64,000 nucleotides of DNA, taken from the NCBI GenBank assembly GCA_963556495.2, contig OY747709.1, positions 23,065,900-23,129,899 of the forward strand, written 5' to 3'. This stretch comes from Valencia hispanica. Taxonomy: Eukaryota > Chordata > Actinopteri > Cyprinodontiformes > Valenciidae. A program made the translations under genes and the position numbers. The notes under the pieces are model-generated. The model had not been told where the DNA came from and made no database searches. It was given only the letters and a program-made list of their open reading frames with translations. Shown here piece by piece: positions 1 through 11,531 of this stretch (position 1 is the stretch's first letter; every line of letters begins with the position of its first letter).

Positions 1-43
1 CCCAAGATCGCAGAACAAAACCCACATCAGTGTGGGACAAACA

Positions 44-1642
44 TACAGTGGTATTCGGCCCCTTGAACTTTTCCACATTTTGTCACATTACAGCCACAAA
101 CATGAATCAATTTTATTGGAATTCCACGTGAAAGACCAATACAAAGTGGTGTACACGTGAGATGTGGAACGAAAATCATACATGATTCCAAATATTTTTT
201 ACAAATAAATAACTGAAAAGTGGGGTGTGCGTAATTATTCAGCCCCCTGAGTCAATACTTTGTAGAACCACCTTTTGCTGCACTTACAGCTGCCAGTCTT
301 TCAGGGTATGTCTCTACCAGCTTTGCACATCTAGAGACTGAAATTCTTGCCCATTCTTCTTTGCAAAACAGCTCCAGCTCAGTCAGATTAGATGGACAGT
401 GTTTGTGAACATCAGTTTTCAGATCTTGCCACAGATTCTCGATTGGATTTAGATCTGGACTTTGACTGGGCCATTCTAACACATGGATATGTTTTGTTTT
501 AAAACATTCCATTGTTGCCCTGGCTTTATGTTTAGGGTCGTTGTCCTGCTGGAAGGTGAACCTCCGCCCCAGTCTCAAGTCTTTTGCAGACTCCAAGAGG
601 TTTTCTTCCAAGATTGCCCTGTATTTGGCTCCATCCATCTTCCCATCAACTCTGACCAGCTTCCCTGTCCCTGCTGAAGAGAAGCACCCCCAGAGCATGA
701 TGCTGCCACCACCATATTTGACAGTGGGGATGGTGTGTTCAGAGTGATGTGCAGTGTTAGTTTTCCGCTACACATAGCGTTTTGCATTTTGGCCCAAAAG
801 TTCCATTTTGGTCTCATCTGACCAGAGCACCTTCTTCCACATGTTTGCTGTGTCCCCCACATGGCTTGTGGCAAACTGCAAACGGGACTTCTTATGGTTT
901 TCTTTTAACAATGGCTTTCTTCTTGCCACTCTTCCATAAAGGCCAACTTTGTGCAGTGCACGACTAATAGTTGTCCTATGGACAGATTCCCCCACCTGAG
1001 CTGTAGATCTCTGCAGCTCATCCAGAGTCACCATGGGCCTCTTGGCTGCATTTCTGATCAGCGCTCTCCTTGTTCGGCCTGTGAGTTTAGGTGGACGGCC
1101 TCGTCTTGGTAGGTTTACAGTTGTGCCATACTCCTTCCATTTCTGAATGATCACTTGAACAGTGCTCCGTGGGATGTTCAAGGCTTGGGAAATCTTTTTG
1201 TAGCCTAAGCCTGCTTTAAATTTCTCAATAACTTTATCCCTGACCTGTCTGGTGTGTTCTTTGGACTTCATGGTGTTGTTGCTTCCAACATTCTCTTAGA
1301 AAACCTCTGAGGCCGTCACAGGGCAGCTGTATTTGTACTGACATTAGATTACACACAGGTGCGCTCTATTTAGTCATTAGCACTCATCAGGCAATGTCTA
1401 TGGGCAACTGACTGCACTCAGACCAAAGGGGGCTGAATAATTACGCACACCCCACTTTTTAGTTATTTATTTGTAAAAAATGTTTGGAATCATGAATGAT
1501 TTTCGTTCCAATTCTCACGTGTACACCACTTTGTTTTGGTCTTTCACGTGGAATTCCAATAAAATTGATTCATGTTTGTGGCTGTAATGTGACAAAATGT
1601 GGAAAAGTTCAAGGGGGCCGAATACTTTTGCAAGCCACTGTA
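44..1642 (-). mobile_element. Tc1-like DNA transposon, near full length (copy A)
   Basis: This is a cut-and-paste transposon of the Tc1/mariner superfamily. Inverted repeats of about 205 bp lie at 44-248 and 1429-1642, and both ends abut a TA dinucleotide, the target Tc1 elements duplicate. The right end reads CTTTTGCAAGCCACTGTA. The left end lacks a 10-bp block (CTTGCAAAAG or equivalent) that is present at the right end and in the second copy at 63301. The inner part encodes a transposase on the minus strand. The sequence is nearly the same as the partial copy at 63301, so the family was active recently. The left-end deletion removes bases close to the cleavage site and may hinder mobilisation; that is inference. 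Confidence 0.95.
252..1271 (-). pseudogene. Tc1 transposase with one in-frame stop codon
   Basis: DDE transposase that would excise and reinsert the element. It starts at the ATG at 1271 (MKSKEHTRQVRDK) and runs in one frame for 339 codons to 252. A TAG at codon 168 (768-770) sits in KRYV*RKTN, where related proteins carry Trp, so a single G-to-A change (TGG to TAG) explains it. Residues 1-120 hold the paired-type helix-turn-helix DNA-binding region with the linker motif GRPPK. The catalytic residues are all present: Asp152 in WSDET, Asp243 in QQDNDPKH and Glu278 in NPIENLW, with DD34E spacing. The length is normal for the family. The stop separates the DNA-binding half plus the first Asp from the rest, so no active protein is expected. 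Confidence 0.95.
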
Positions 1643-2438
1643 TACAGGCCAGCCCCAGCCAAAATCAGGCAGCTCTTTAGAATTTTAGACAACCAAATAC
1701 TTCCTTAGTATGTAACTGTTGTGCCGTTAAATATTAGAAATGAATAAATGTTGCAACACATTTAAAGTAATATAAAAATGTGTATAAGACTGTTTGGCCA
1801 GAAAATTTATAGGTTTGGCCACCCCCCACCAAAAACTACATGAAAACCCCTGACTCGTACACAACAGTGCAAAACATTTTGTAAAGTGCATAACAAACAG
1901 CCTGCTCGAGGTGGAATATGTACAAGAAGGTTTAATCTTGTATTGCCATGCAGCTGCAAATGCTTGCAGGGAGAAGCCTGGCTATACCTCTGACAGCTCT
2001 CTGAATGTGATGGATAGCACACCCTTGCCCTGTGATGTGCATGCACATTTGATGTCGAAATAGCCTATCCATGGGACCATTGTCTTTCAATCATGTCAAG
2101 GCAAAGTACAGAACAGAGCACATTTTCTGCTGCATGGCGTTATTACTGTGCCACAGTTTACAGCCCATACATACAGCCAGCCTTCAAAATAATGCTCAAC
2201 ACTCTGCTGATGCAGTTTTGTTTAAAGGTTCCTGATTGCATTCATTTTTGCAATGAATTCAAGAAAGATAATCAGATTTTAGGCCTCCACCATTAATTTA
2301 AAAGTGTAACAGATTTCAAATTGGTAATACGAGTCTGGATTAAAGTAGCTCGAAAAAGAATGAAATAATTCTTCCACAAAAAATTGAAGGGAGTCTGGCG
2401 GAAGCTCCTAAATTCCCAACAAGTCTGTTAGATTGGAG
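1643..2438. other. Non-coding stretch, no gene seen
   Basis: About 800 bp between the Tc1 and the hAT element. Only short chance frames are present. The start (GGCCAGCCCCAGCC, then a C-rich run near 1820) has the look of old repeat DNA, but I cannot assign it to a family. Confidence 0.5.
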
Positions 2439-3188
2439 CAGTGTTTCTCAAACTATGGGGCGAGCCCCACTAGTGGGGCGCAGAGGTATTGCAGGTGGGG
2501 CGTGACATCAATGGGATTTAAATAGTTTTCCCTCCCTAGATTCTGTCGTTGTGAATGTTTCAGTGCACTGTAAATTAAATCAACCAGCCCCCCCCAAGAT
2601 TAAACACACTCAAATAAATTAGCAATTGTGATCATCATTGTAAACAGAACCGGTACCTGGAACATCGGGCTGGGAATTTGACGTTGGAATATATCGCAGC
2701 AGAACAAAACAAGCTGAAGTAGCCGCATTATCAGAGATTCCATCTACAAAATGTACAAATATCTAAAAAGATCAGGGAACGTTTCAAAGTCAGAGAAGTC
2801 ACATGGTCAACCACGGAAGAAATACAGGGATGAGTATCTTGCTCTTTATTTATTTTTATTATTTTTATTTTTATTTTGTACTTTTAAAAGCTTTGAAAAT
2901 TTGATAAAACTACAACTTTTATTTTCTCCAACTGTGAGCTGAAGATCTACATGTAGCAACTACTGACAGCATATATTTCTGAGCCGGTTTTATACCAGTG
3001 CGCAACCGCTTTTTCCAACTAATTTATACCCTTAAAAACTTGTAGAATAACTCGGCTATTTAAATAAATAAAACACTTTAAAAATCAGGCGTGGTCACCA
3101 TTCTGTTGGGGCGATAAAACCATGGGGGGGTTTGTGTATGCTCCTTTGTCCAAAGTGGGGAATAATAAAAAAAGTTTGAGAAACACTG
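2439..3188 (+). mobile_element. Nonautonomous hAT element (internally deleted)
   Basis: The ends form an inverted repeat: CAGTGTTTCTCAAAC at 2439 and GTTTGAGAAACACTG ending at 3188, as in hAT elements of the Charlie/ZBED kind. It is flanked by an 8-bp near-duplication, GATTGGAG at 2431-2438 and GATTGGAC at 3189-3196 (7 of 8 identical), which matches hAT insertion. The total is 750 bp, far too short for a full transposase. A short remnant of the transposase start lies inside, so this is a deletion derivative of an autonomous element. The GC-rich subterminal stretch near 2457-2500 (repeated GTGGGGCG) could be a transposase-binding region; that is inference. Confidence 0.85.
2751..2850 (+). pseudogene. 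Remnant of hAT (ZBED-like) transposase N-terminus
   Basis: The frame begins MYKYLKRSGN and continues to RKKYRDEYLAL. This resembles the start of ZBED5/FAM200-type hAT transposases, where a short basic leader is followed by an R/K-Y-x-x-x-Y-L motif just before the zinc-finger or catalytic part. After EYLAL the frame runs into hydrophobic low-complexity sequence, so the rest of the protein is deleted. It lies inside the 2439-3188 element, on its plus strand. No function is expected. The family call rests on about 30 residues. Confidence 0.55.
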
Positions 3189-6100
3189 GATTGGACTGAG
3201 ATCATACTACAGGGTAAGCACATCCTGCCACTCTTCCTGGTGTCCCAGCAAACAGAGGGTTAACCTCATGGCTCGGTGCCATGGCTTCATGGGAATGGAA
3301 TGTGGAGTGCTGTGTGTGCAGGGCTTCTTTCCCAGCATCCCTCGCTGCCCAGGCGCATGCTAATGATCAGTATTATTGAAGCACAATTGATGGGCTAGCA
3401 ACCAAACAAGAGAAACTAATTACTACTAAGGCTTTATTGTCCTTTAATTACTGAAGCTCTATGGCAATTAGTGCTGCACAAAGATGCAGCCCTACTTTAA
3501 TATCAAGTAAAATGGGATGCAGATGAAAAAAAATACCAATTTGAAAGATGAAAGGTGGATAAGATAATTTGTCTCCGATGTGTTCTGCAGAAATGATGCT
3601 TGATTTGAGTAAAAGGCATGCAGCAGACAAAGGAAACTGCTGAGAGCTACTGGGCTAATTTAAACAGAAAACTCATCTCCAAACAGAATCAGCATGTGAT
3701 ATTTCAATGACCTTGGAGGGCCTAAAATGAACACAGAACACCAAGTTACAAAAGACAAGCTTTCAACCAAGCCTCATCTCTCTGATGACCCTAAATAGTG
3801 ACTTACAAAGTTATAAATATGATAAACAACAGGTTGATCAGATTGATTATGAAGCAATAAGAGTTAGTAATAGTTGGAAAACAATTTGAAATGTAAATAA
3901 TTTATAGCTGTTAACAATGTTATCACTATTAATATATTCTATGTTTGGTAGATTGTATCATAATATTGATGGACACGCTATAGTAACTTTTTGGAGAGTT
4001 TTCCTAATAAATTAGCTGTTTGTATTTTTCTGTCTGATTTAACTGTGGAAGATTTTCACTTCAATAAATATGCAGCAAACATAGCAAAGTCTGATGCTTG
4101 GGTTGATGCCATGGAAATTTACCCAATGTTTTCTTTAAGTTTGTTTTTGTTGCAGCATAAGTGAATTGCAGCAGATTTCTAACAATATAGAGATCATCAA
4201 AGACACAATGAAGCTATCTATGCATCTTAATATAGATAATTTTGCTTTGGATAATTATTTTTAGGTCATGTTTTGTTCTGTTTTGTAGCAGTTTTTAATG
4301 TTTTTCCTTCGTTTTAGGTAGGTTTAGGTAGTTTTAATTTGTTTCCATAATTCTGTGTGAATATGGTAGAATGGAAAATATAATTACACATCAAAAACAT
4401 TATCCTGTTTGAAACAGTTTTACAAATGTAGGCCACCATAAAAATCCTTCTTTATGTCCTTATTCATTCAAATACCAAGTGATCACTCAGAATCAGTAGC
4501 CATTACTGTATACACTGTCCATATAATATGTTCTAAACGAATTCACAAAAAATCTCTTTGGTTCCCACAATTTATGCAGTTTGTGACCAAATTAGCTTTT
4601 TATTAATAATCGGTCCCAAAATGCATTATTCCAAACACACCTGGAATATGTCCATATGTTCCTTGACAGCCATAGTTTTATTCCAACATCTATTTTATGC
4701 AGAAGACTTCTTTAATTTAATCAAAGTGAAAAAGAATGTTTTAAAAAGCTGCAGGACTTACCTTTAATATGTGATGTATAAAAATGCTTGATGTTCGGAA
4801 TTAATACATTGTGTGCTTGTTTGTTTTACCTCAGTTTGCTTGATTCTCTAATATGCTGTGTTTAACATCCACAGTAGAGAGCAGATGGTCCTATCTGTCA
4901 GAGGTTTAAATAAGACTCTTATGAATATTTCCACAATAATGTAACAAAATGTAAAATCTTTCATAAAACTTGTCCAGACTTTTTTGCATGTTTGTTTTTC
5001 ATGGATGTAATGTTTTCGTTAAAAATGTTCTCTTTATTATTTGTCTGAATGAACACTATATTATCTCGTATTTTATATGGATGATATATACATTACATTT
5101 ATCAATATGCACCATTCCAAGGAGAAACAACCATTTACTTGTTATATTATGCTTAAAAGTTCATCCAACTCCATTGTGAATAGGACATATACTCTTTGAC
5201 GTGACTTTAGAAAATATATATTCCAATAAACAACTCTTAGCACTTCGGTGAGGACAACATAGACTTTCTGTTGTAGAGTGACATAATGTAGGTTGATTTT
5301 TTTCAGTAAACATGAGGCATAGATTCTTCAAAGCCACACGATCAGCATTGCAGAGTGGGTCTTTATGTGTTATATCATAATTTGGTGCTACAATTGTGTA
5401 AATCATATTATTTCTTTTTGCATGTTTGGTTTTTGGCACCACAAAAATTGTCTAATTGTTAAATATTTCTTCCGAAAGTGATCATTCCTGTGATATCTTT
5501 TAAAAAGAGAAGAATAGCAAAAGGTTTTATGTGAGAATATTTGAAAGTGAAAATGATTTGGAATTTTTTTTTACATTTTCATTTCAGTTAAGATTAAAAA
5601 GCTTTAGAGTAACATTTGCTTTTATAATGTTTAGGTAGACAGCTTCCAGATTTTTATTTTGGGCTCTCAGATGTTGAAGCATAGTTTTAATCAGCAGCCA
5701 GAGCAATTTATATTGAAAAAGTATTTATTAAAACTTTTCTCAATGTTGTTTCAAGCATTTGGTTGTGATTGGAGTTCTTATTTCACAATGTATTAAAACT
5801 AGTTCCTTCAGTATTCAGGCATAAAAGAGTTCAATCCGCTTCGCTTTCCAAACTTGTGAGATATTTTTGGGGGGCTCGTTAGGCAGCTTCAGGACTCCTC
5901 CGGCCTTGCAGAGATATGTCAGGATTTTAATTTTATTTTTGCCCACAGAGTAATTTCTCATGACAGAATTGAGGACCGTTTTACAGTTCGGAGGGTTAAT
6001 AAAGGTGAAATCTCTGAATCACACTGACAACTGTATTGATGTAAATTGTAAAATGCTGACAAAGATCATGTTTTTCTTTTTGTTGGTCAGAAGTGACTTA

Positions 6101-7017
6101 AATATAGAAATGCAGTGCATGTTTCACTTTTAGTTTTTACAGTTCATCAGTTTGATCTGTACATTCAAATCGAATCCTAGTGTGCAGCTATGACGCACTG
6201 CTTGAAACTGACACATTTAAAAGAAAAAACAATACTTAGATATTTAAAAAAACATTCTGTTTATCCATTCAATTATGCTAAATGTGCAATATAGCTGCAT
6301 TTACCAAGAAAACATTAAATAATTGATTGTAAAGGAAATTAAAGCCATTTTTAATCTCTGAAAGATGTCACATGGGCCCAAAGTCAACAGCCCCTCCTCT
6401 CTCCTAAGTAAGCTCTGTACAAATGCATGCACAGAAAACTTCATAGCGCCAAACCAGAAGATATATTATGATTAGCAACATTTCTAAGACTAACAGAAAT
6501 CAATGGATCATGGAAAAATTATGGAAAAAAAACTGTTGCCACTCCTTAGCTTTTTCTAGAGAGGCCAAGGGTATGAATTTATCTTTGTAAAATGAAGTGA
6601 TTCACAAAGGCAAATGCTGCTTTCCTTAGTAAGCACATTGACTAAGGAAATTCATGAAGAGTTACTAATACAAAAGCAACAACAGAACTTTTTAATTACA
6701 GAGCTTAGTCCAAAAAAGAAAAAACATAGGAAAATTGATGTGGGAAGCACTAATATATAGCTATGTAGACTATAAAATTGTATTAATTATATATATAGAG
6801 GTGTTCCAATCAAACATGGAAATTGGTCACAGTTATTTAAGTAGAATTTCTTTGTGCTATAGATTGCTAACCAAGTAAACACTTTTGTAATACCCTTGAT
6901 GCATCATGAATTGATGTTGCCCAGCTGTTTGCATAAAGATATTTAGTTTGTGTTGTGTATTATTAGTTTAGAATAATCATACTTTGCACACTTAATTCTG
7001 ATGTCATGATTTTGTAG
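3189..7017. other. Long AT-rich non-coding stretch
   Basis: No supportable gene. Open frames are short and unlike known proteins. The stretch 3290-3480 is less AT-rich, carries an octamer-like ATGCTAAT and several homeodomain-type TAATTA/CAATTA cores, and has the texture of a conserved regulatory element. This cannot be shown without other genomes. The rest (3500-7017) is ordinary intergenic or intronic sequence with A/T runs. Confidence 0.5.
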
Positions 7018-7101
7018 AGGGTAGGAGAGATGACCTAAAGAGAGGAGCTGTAGCTGCAGCTCCAGCAAAAGCACCAGCATCATCATTAGGCATGTACACA
7101 G
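7018..7101 (+). other. Candidate internal exon of an unidentified host gene (84 bp)
   Basis: A moderately T-rich tract ends in TGATTTTGTAG at 7017. An 84-bp segment follows and stops at a donor, ACAG/GTAACA, at 7101/7102. The length is a multiple of three. Only one phase is open (two bases, 27 codons, one base), giving GRRDDLKRGAV, then an Ala/Pro/Lys stretch, then SSLGMYT. The other two plus-strand frames hit stops at once. A phase 1-1 exon of this size could be a cassette exon. I do not recognise the protein. The evidence is splice-site form and an open phase only, and a chance match in AT-rich DNA is possible. Confidence 0.35.
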
Positions 7102-7904
7102 GTAACAATTAAATATTCTAACATTGTGTTATGGAGTATTAATAAGAAAAAGTCCTTTAATTCATTATAAATCATAATACCTATTAAAATAAATATAGAA
7201 GCAATTTCAAACCGGGTCAGTAACAGTGCATCATTGAAGACATAATAAATGAAATAAGTAAAGCTTTGCTTTACATTATTTGCTCATTTACCATTATGAC
7301 ATTATTGACAGAGCCAAACAGATTATCCAAGACAAAACCAATGATGAGAGAAGATTAAGTGACAAGAGGGAGAAGAGGAGAGACAACGGTTAAAGATAAA
7401 GACAGAGAGAGACAGCAAAAGGTGAATAGTGTATGAATGATAGTATGTACACGGTGTTTGTGAGCAATCTAATTCTAAATAAAACATTTTGGGGAGATTT
7501 CACTGGTGGAAGGAAAGAGATTGAAAAAGCAAAGACAAATGGGAAAAAGAAAGGGACATTGAGGCAAATAAGAGAAAAGGGAGTCCAACAGAATTAGGTG
7601 AAGAAAGATTGATCAAACTAAATTATTGTTTGGTTTTGCCGTTTTCAGATTTAATTTTCCAAAACACAAAACACCGAACATTAAATTGAACATTAGATAT
7701 AAAATGATGAGCCATTGTATATTGGATGACACATTACACTGTTTTGACATACATTCATTGAAAATAAATTATAATTTAGGCACCTTACTATGTATGCTAC
7801 AGTCTATAATCTATTGTAACACTTTTTATTAAAATTATTTTTTTTACAAAAATATCACATCTTGTCTTGGCTAAGCCAAAGTACTCCTTAAAGGCTGGAG
7901 ACTT
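7102..7904. other. Non-coding stretch, no gene seen
   Basis: Downstream of the candidate exon. Contains a purine-rich part (7330-7600, many GAGA/AAAG runs) and AT-rich DNA. No open frame worth calling. Confidence 0.5.
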
Positions 7905-9117
7905 CCCTGGTGAGGAACATAAGTATTTGAACATCCTGCGATTTTGCAAGTTCTCCCACTTAGAAATCATAGAGGGGTCTGAAATTTACATTGTAGGTGC
8001 TTTTTCACTGTGAGAGACAGGAATTTAAAAAAATTCAGGAAATTACATTGTCTGATTTTTAAAGAATTTATTTGTATTTTATTGCTGCACTTAAGTATTT
8101 GAACACCTAAGCAAATCAGTGTTAATATTTGGTACAGAAGCCTTTGTTTGCAATTACAGAGGTCAAGTTTTTTCTGAAGTTCTTGACCAGGTTTGCTCAC
8201 ACTGCAACAGGGATTTTGTCCCACTCCTCCACACAGATCTTCTCTAGATCTGTTAGGTTTCGGGGCTGTCGCTGAGCAACACAGAGTTTCAGCTCCCTCC
8301 AAACATTTTCTTTCTTTAGGTCTGGAGACTGACTAAGCCACTCCATAACCTTGATATGGTTCCTAAAGAGCCACTCCTTGGTTATCCTGGCTGTGTGCTT
8401 CGGGTCAGAGTCATGTTGGAAGACCCAGCCACGACCCATCTTCAATGCTCTGAGGAAAGGAGTTTGTTGCTCAAAATCTCACAATAAATGGCCCCATTCA
8501 TCCTCTCCTTAATACAGCGCAGTCGTCCTGTCCCCTTTGCAGAAAAGCACCCCCAAAGCATGATGTTTCCATCAGTGATACTCCACGAGTTGAGATCTTG
8601 CATGGAGCCCCAGTCTGAGGGAGACTGACAGTCATCTTTGGCCTCTTCCGTTTTCAATTGCTCCAACAGTTGATCTATTTTCACCAAACTGCTTAGCAAT
8701 TGCCCCGTAGCCCTTTCCATCCTTGTGGAGGTCTACATTTTTGTCTCTGGTGTCTTTTGACAACTCTTTGGTCTTGCCCATGGTAATAGTTGGAGTCTGA
8801 CTGACTGTGGGGTGGACAGGTGTCTTTAACGAGCTCAGACAGGTGCTACTAATTTACATTAATAAGTGGAGTAGAGGTGGACTTTTTAAAACGCAGAGTA
8901 ACAGGTCTTTGAGAGACAGAATTCCTGCTGATTGCCTGGTGTTCAAATACTTATGTGCAGCAATAAAAAACAAATACATTCTTTAAAAATCTTGAATAAA
9001 AAATACTGTCTCTACAATGAAAATGCACCCACAATGTGAATTTCTGACTCCTTCATAATTTCTGAGTGGGAGAACTTCCAATATCGCAGGGCATTCAAAT
9101 ACTTATGTTCCTCACTG
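7905..9117 (-). mobile_element. Tc1-like transposon of a second family, internally deleted
   Basis: The termini match the Tc1 family whose ends read AGTGAGGAACATAAGTATTT. The left end (7905 on) is TGGTGAGGAACATAAG, and the right end (to 9117) is the reverse complement, CTTATGTTCCTCACTG. The terminal bases on the left are mutated. The element is about 1.2 kb and carries a broken transposase on the minus strand. Its family differs from the Tc1 at 44-1642 in both ends and protein. Inverted repeats of roughly 200 bp are still aligned (CTCCCACTTAGAAATCAT at the left, ATTTCTGAGTGGGAG at the right). Confidence 0.88.
8122..8781 (-). pseudogene. Tc1 transposase, internally deleted and frameshifted
   Basis: The start codon at 8781 begins [15 protein letters not shown] and leads into the helix-turn-helix start ([13 protein letters not shown]). 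The frame then jumps to the catalytic C-terminal half, recognisable as [30 protein letters not shown] and WLSQSPDL, and it ends near NKGFCTKY at 8122. The middle of the protein (second helix-turn-helix, linker and first catalytic Asp) is missing. At least two frame changes separate the pieces (around 8450 and 8310). The NPIEN motif carrying the catalytic Glu is altered to a KKEN-type sequence. Full length would be about 340 codons; about 220 remain. Inactive. Confidence 0.85.
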
Positions 9118-10142
9118 CAGCTATCCTCTAAAGAGTCCATTTCTCTTTTCTTTTCTTTTTTTTTTTACAAAATATTGCCTGTAGTGTTTACAACTTCAGA
9201 ACTGTGACAGCCTGCAGAGAACATCCATTTATACTGGTCTCAGGCTGATTAGACAAGCATCAAAGTTTATTTATTAATCGTATCTACAGTAGGCTATAAT
9301 CCGTCATCAGGCACCATAAAACAGGTTGCTGGATGTCGTACTCCTTTACCATTTTGTACTTTTGCAGTTTTTGATGCTATTAACAGCTGACTTTTTCAGG
9401 ACCATATATGACAGCTCAAACCCACTTTGAAAATGCATGACTAATTCATTTTCCATACTCTACCCATAGTCTACTATATCAAAATTAAGTGATGTGACTC
9501 AAATAAATATTATCTTCCTGCAAGATATTGCCTGAAGTCATTTTGTGTAAATTACAGGTCTTGAGCTGTCATATTTTATCAGAATCAATTGGTCCTAATG
9601 GGGATCAGATTCATGACAAATGGAATTTTATTGTGACATGAGACCTTCCAACAATAATATACAATTAAATAAAATTATAGATGAATTTTGAACAGTTTTG
9701 TGATTATTTATCTACAAATTGAATACAAATATCCCGACTTTATAACATACTGTACATAGATACAAAAAGAAAGTAAAAGGGAAATAAATGGAAATTACTT
9801 TGTACAATATGAGGAAGAAACAGGGCTTAAACATTTTTTATCATTTTGTTTTTAAAAAAGCTTTTTTTGTAAATTAAACATTTTGGTCCCCTCTTCGTGG
9901 ACTGGACCTCCCTCAAAGCAAAGTAGGACTAAACTGGTTCATCCAACATAATATTGTGTCTGGACAGATAAATAAGGAAAATAGAGTTCTTAGCGAGTTA
10001 GATCTCGTTCATTGTTGGTTTAAAGTGTTTTTAAGCACTGAACCTGTTGGCTCATTTAGTGTCGTTAAACTTGAACCTCATCAATAATTATATTAATATT
10101 CAATTATTGATCATAATTTATGGTTATGTAAACCAGACAAAA
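9118..10142. other. Non-coding stretch, no gene seen
   Basis: AT-rich single-copy-looking DNA with short chance frames. Nothing assignable. Confidence 0.5.
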
Positions 10143-10240
10143 ATTTGCTCACTCTGTGTCACAACACCGGGTTTCAAACTCAGGACATTCTTACTGCAAG
10201 GCAACAGTGCTTCCACCCACCGTGCAGCTCTTTTATCGAG
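10143..10240 (-). repeat. Diverged fragment of a common fish repeat with a tRNA-like core
   Basis: On the minus strand this reads as a G-rich start, then GCACTGTTGCC-like text, CAGTAAGAA and GAGTTTGAAACCC. This resembles the widely dispersed vertebrate repeat that contains a GGTTCGAA-like box and the words for 'AGCACTGTTGCCTC'. Only about 100 bp are left and the family is not certain. Confidence 0.4.
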
Positions 10241-10305
10241 TTCTATTTTAGGATAAATATTTTTATATGTATTTACATATTATATAAATATATAATATAA
10301 TATAT

Positions 10306-10356
10306 TAGTAAGTAAGTAAGTAAGTAAGATAGTAAGTAAGTAAGTAAGTAAGTAAA
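10306..10356. repeat. AGTA tetranucleotide microsatellite
   Basis: About twelve AGTA units with one interruption (AGAT near 10328). It directly precedes a retroposon-tail sequence at 10357, so it probably grew from the short tandem repeat that ends such elements. Confidence 0.9.
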
Positions 10357-10430
10357 TTTTATATAGCACCTTTCAAGATATAAAAAACCCCACAAAGTGC
10401 TTCACAATAAACCCTAAAGATGAAGGAGGC
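10357..10430 (-). repeat. Retroposon 3' tail fragment
   Basis: ATTTTATATAGCACCTTTCAAG followed by AAAGTGCTTCACAA is the reverse of the 3' end shared by many fish LINEs and SINEs (the stem-loop-like 'AAGTGCTTT...CTATATAAA' tail). Everything 5' of the tail is missing or unrecognisable. Confidence 0.6.
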
Positions 10431-11294
10431 CCTAAAAATTCACAAGGATTCATGTTTTAGTAGGCTGAATTTACAGAAGCTCATGTACACGGTCTGTTCT
10501 TAAAAATTAGAAACTTACATGTAGGGAGACCAGGGATGGTTGTAAGACTCTCAGTTTGATCAATCAGGTATGAGCTATGGTGATGTCATCAATACAGTAT
10601 GTACCCACTTACAAATTGAGGACACTGGCAAAGCCACATGTCTCTGAGTTGAAAACCGTCTATTCTAGACCAAAACAAAAGCAAAAATTCAGATAAGTAA
10701 GTAAACGTTTTCATCGCAAATATTTTTTGCAAAGTGTCCGTTGAGTTGTTGTTGAAACAGTTGTTTCACTTGCATAAGCTAAAGTAGTAGTTTCTCTAGT
10801 TTATTTTGATGTGTTGGATTAGTGCTAGCTTTGAAGCTAAATATAAAAAACATAAACTTTTTAATGGCTGCCTGGCATGGGGAGGGTTGTAACAGATCTG
10901 AAAAAGTGTTACAATAGCTGTGTTTCCGCTATTGGAACTACAGGGTAATTTAACCAGATCTTTTTTTGATGGGGTAATCTGTTGGCCCGCTCCTCTCAGC
11001 AGCTGTGTCTGCATACACATTGGCCCTTTAAGGAATGAGCGAAAGACTTCTGCAAATCACTACTCTTTCATTAGTAGCGTCACTTGTCAGCCCAAAAAGG
11101 TACCCACAGCAGCAGAAATAGAATAAAATATAAAATAGGCATGGATGTCACTGCAGATATTCTCCAGAAGGCAGCAACTGAAGTCATCCATGGAACATCT
11201 GTGAGCCAGGTCACCAAGGTCCACAACATTTGCGATGTTACCCTGTACAGATGTTGTGAAGCTGCAGTGAAGCTAAGAGAATGTTAGATGTTTT
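10431..11294. other. Non-coding stretch, no gene seen
   Basis: Mixed AT-rich DNA. The part 10910-11110 is more GC-rich and may be old repeat, but I cannot name it. No coding signal. Confidence 0.45.
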
Positions 11295-11531
11295 GGAGAT
11301 AAAGTAAGAGAGGCCAGATTGAGATGGTTTGGACATGTTCAGAGGAGAGGCAAGGATTATGTCTGTAGAAGAATGCTGAGGATGGAGCCACCAGGCAGGA
11401 TGCTGAGAGGAAGACCAAAACTGAAATTTATGGATGTGGTGTAAGATGACATAAAGTTAGTTGGTGTGAGGGCAGAGGATGCAGAGAAAAGGACTAAATG
11501 GAGACAGATGATTCGCTATGGCGACTCCTGA
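11295..11531 (+). pseudogene. C-terminal end of a non-LTR retrotransposon ORF2
   Basis: A 78-codon frame reads GDKVREARLRWFGHVQRR, then RRMLRMEPPGR, RGRPK, FMDVV, a TAA stop (near 11440), then DDIKLVGVRAEDAEKR and WRQMIRYGDS before a natural TGA at 11531. LRWFGHVxRR and GRxxRGRPK are hallmarks of the far C-terminus of LINE polymerases, downstream of the reverse transcriptase. The fragment has no RT or endonuclease left, so it is a 5'-truncated insertion. The clade cannot be fixed from this part. It is immediately followed by an A-rich stretch (CCAAAAGAAAAG). Confidence 0.8.
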
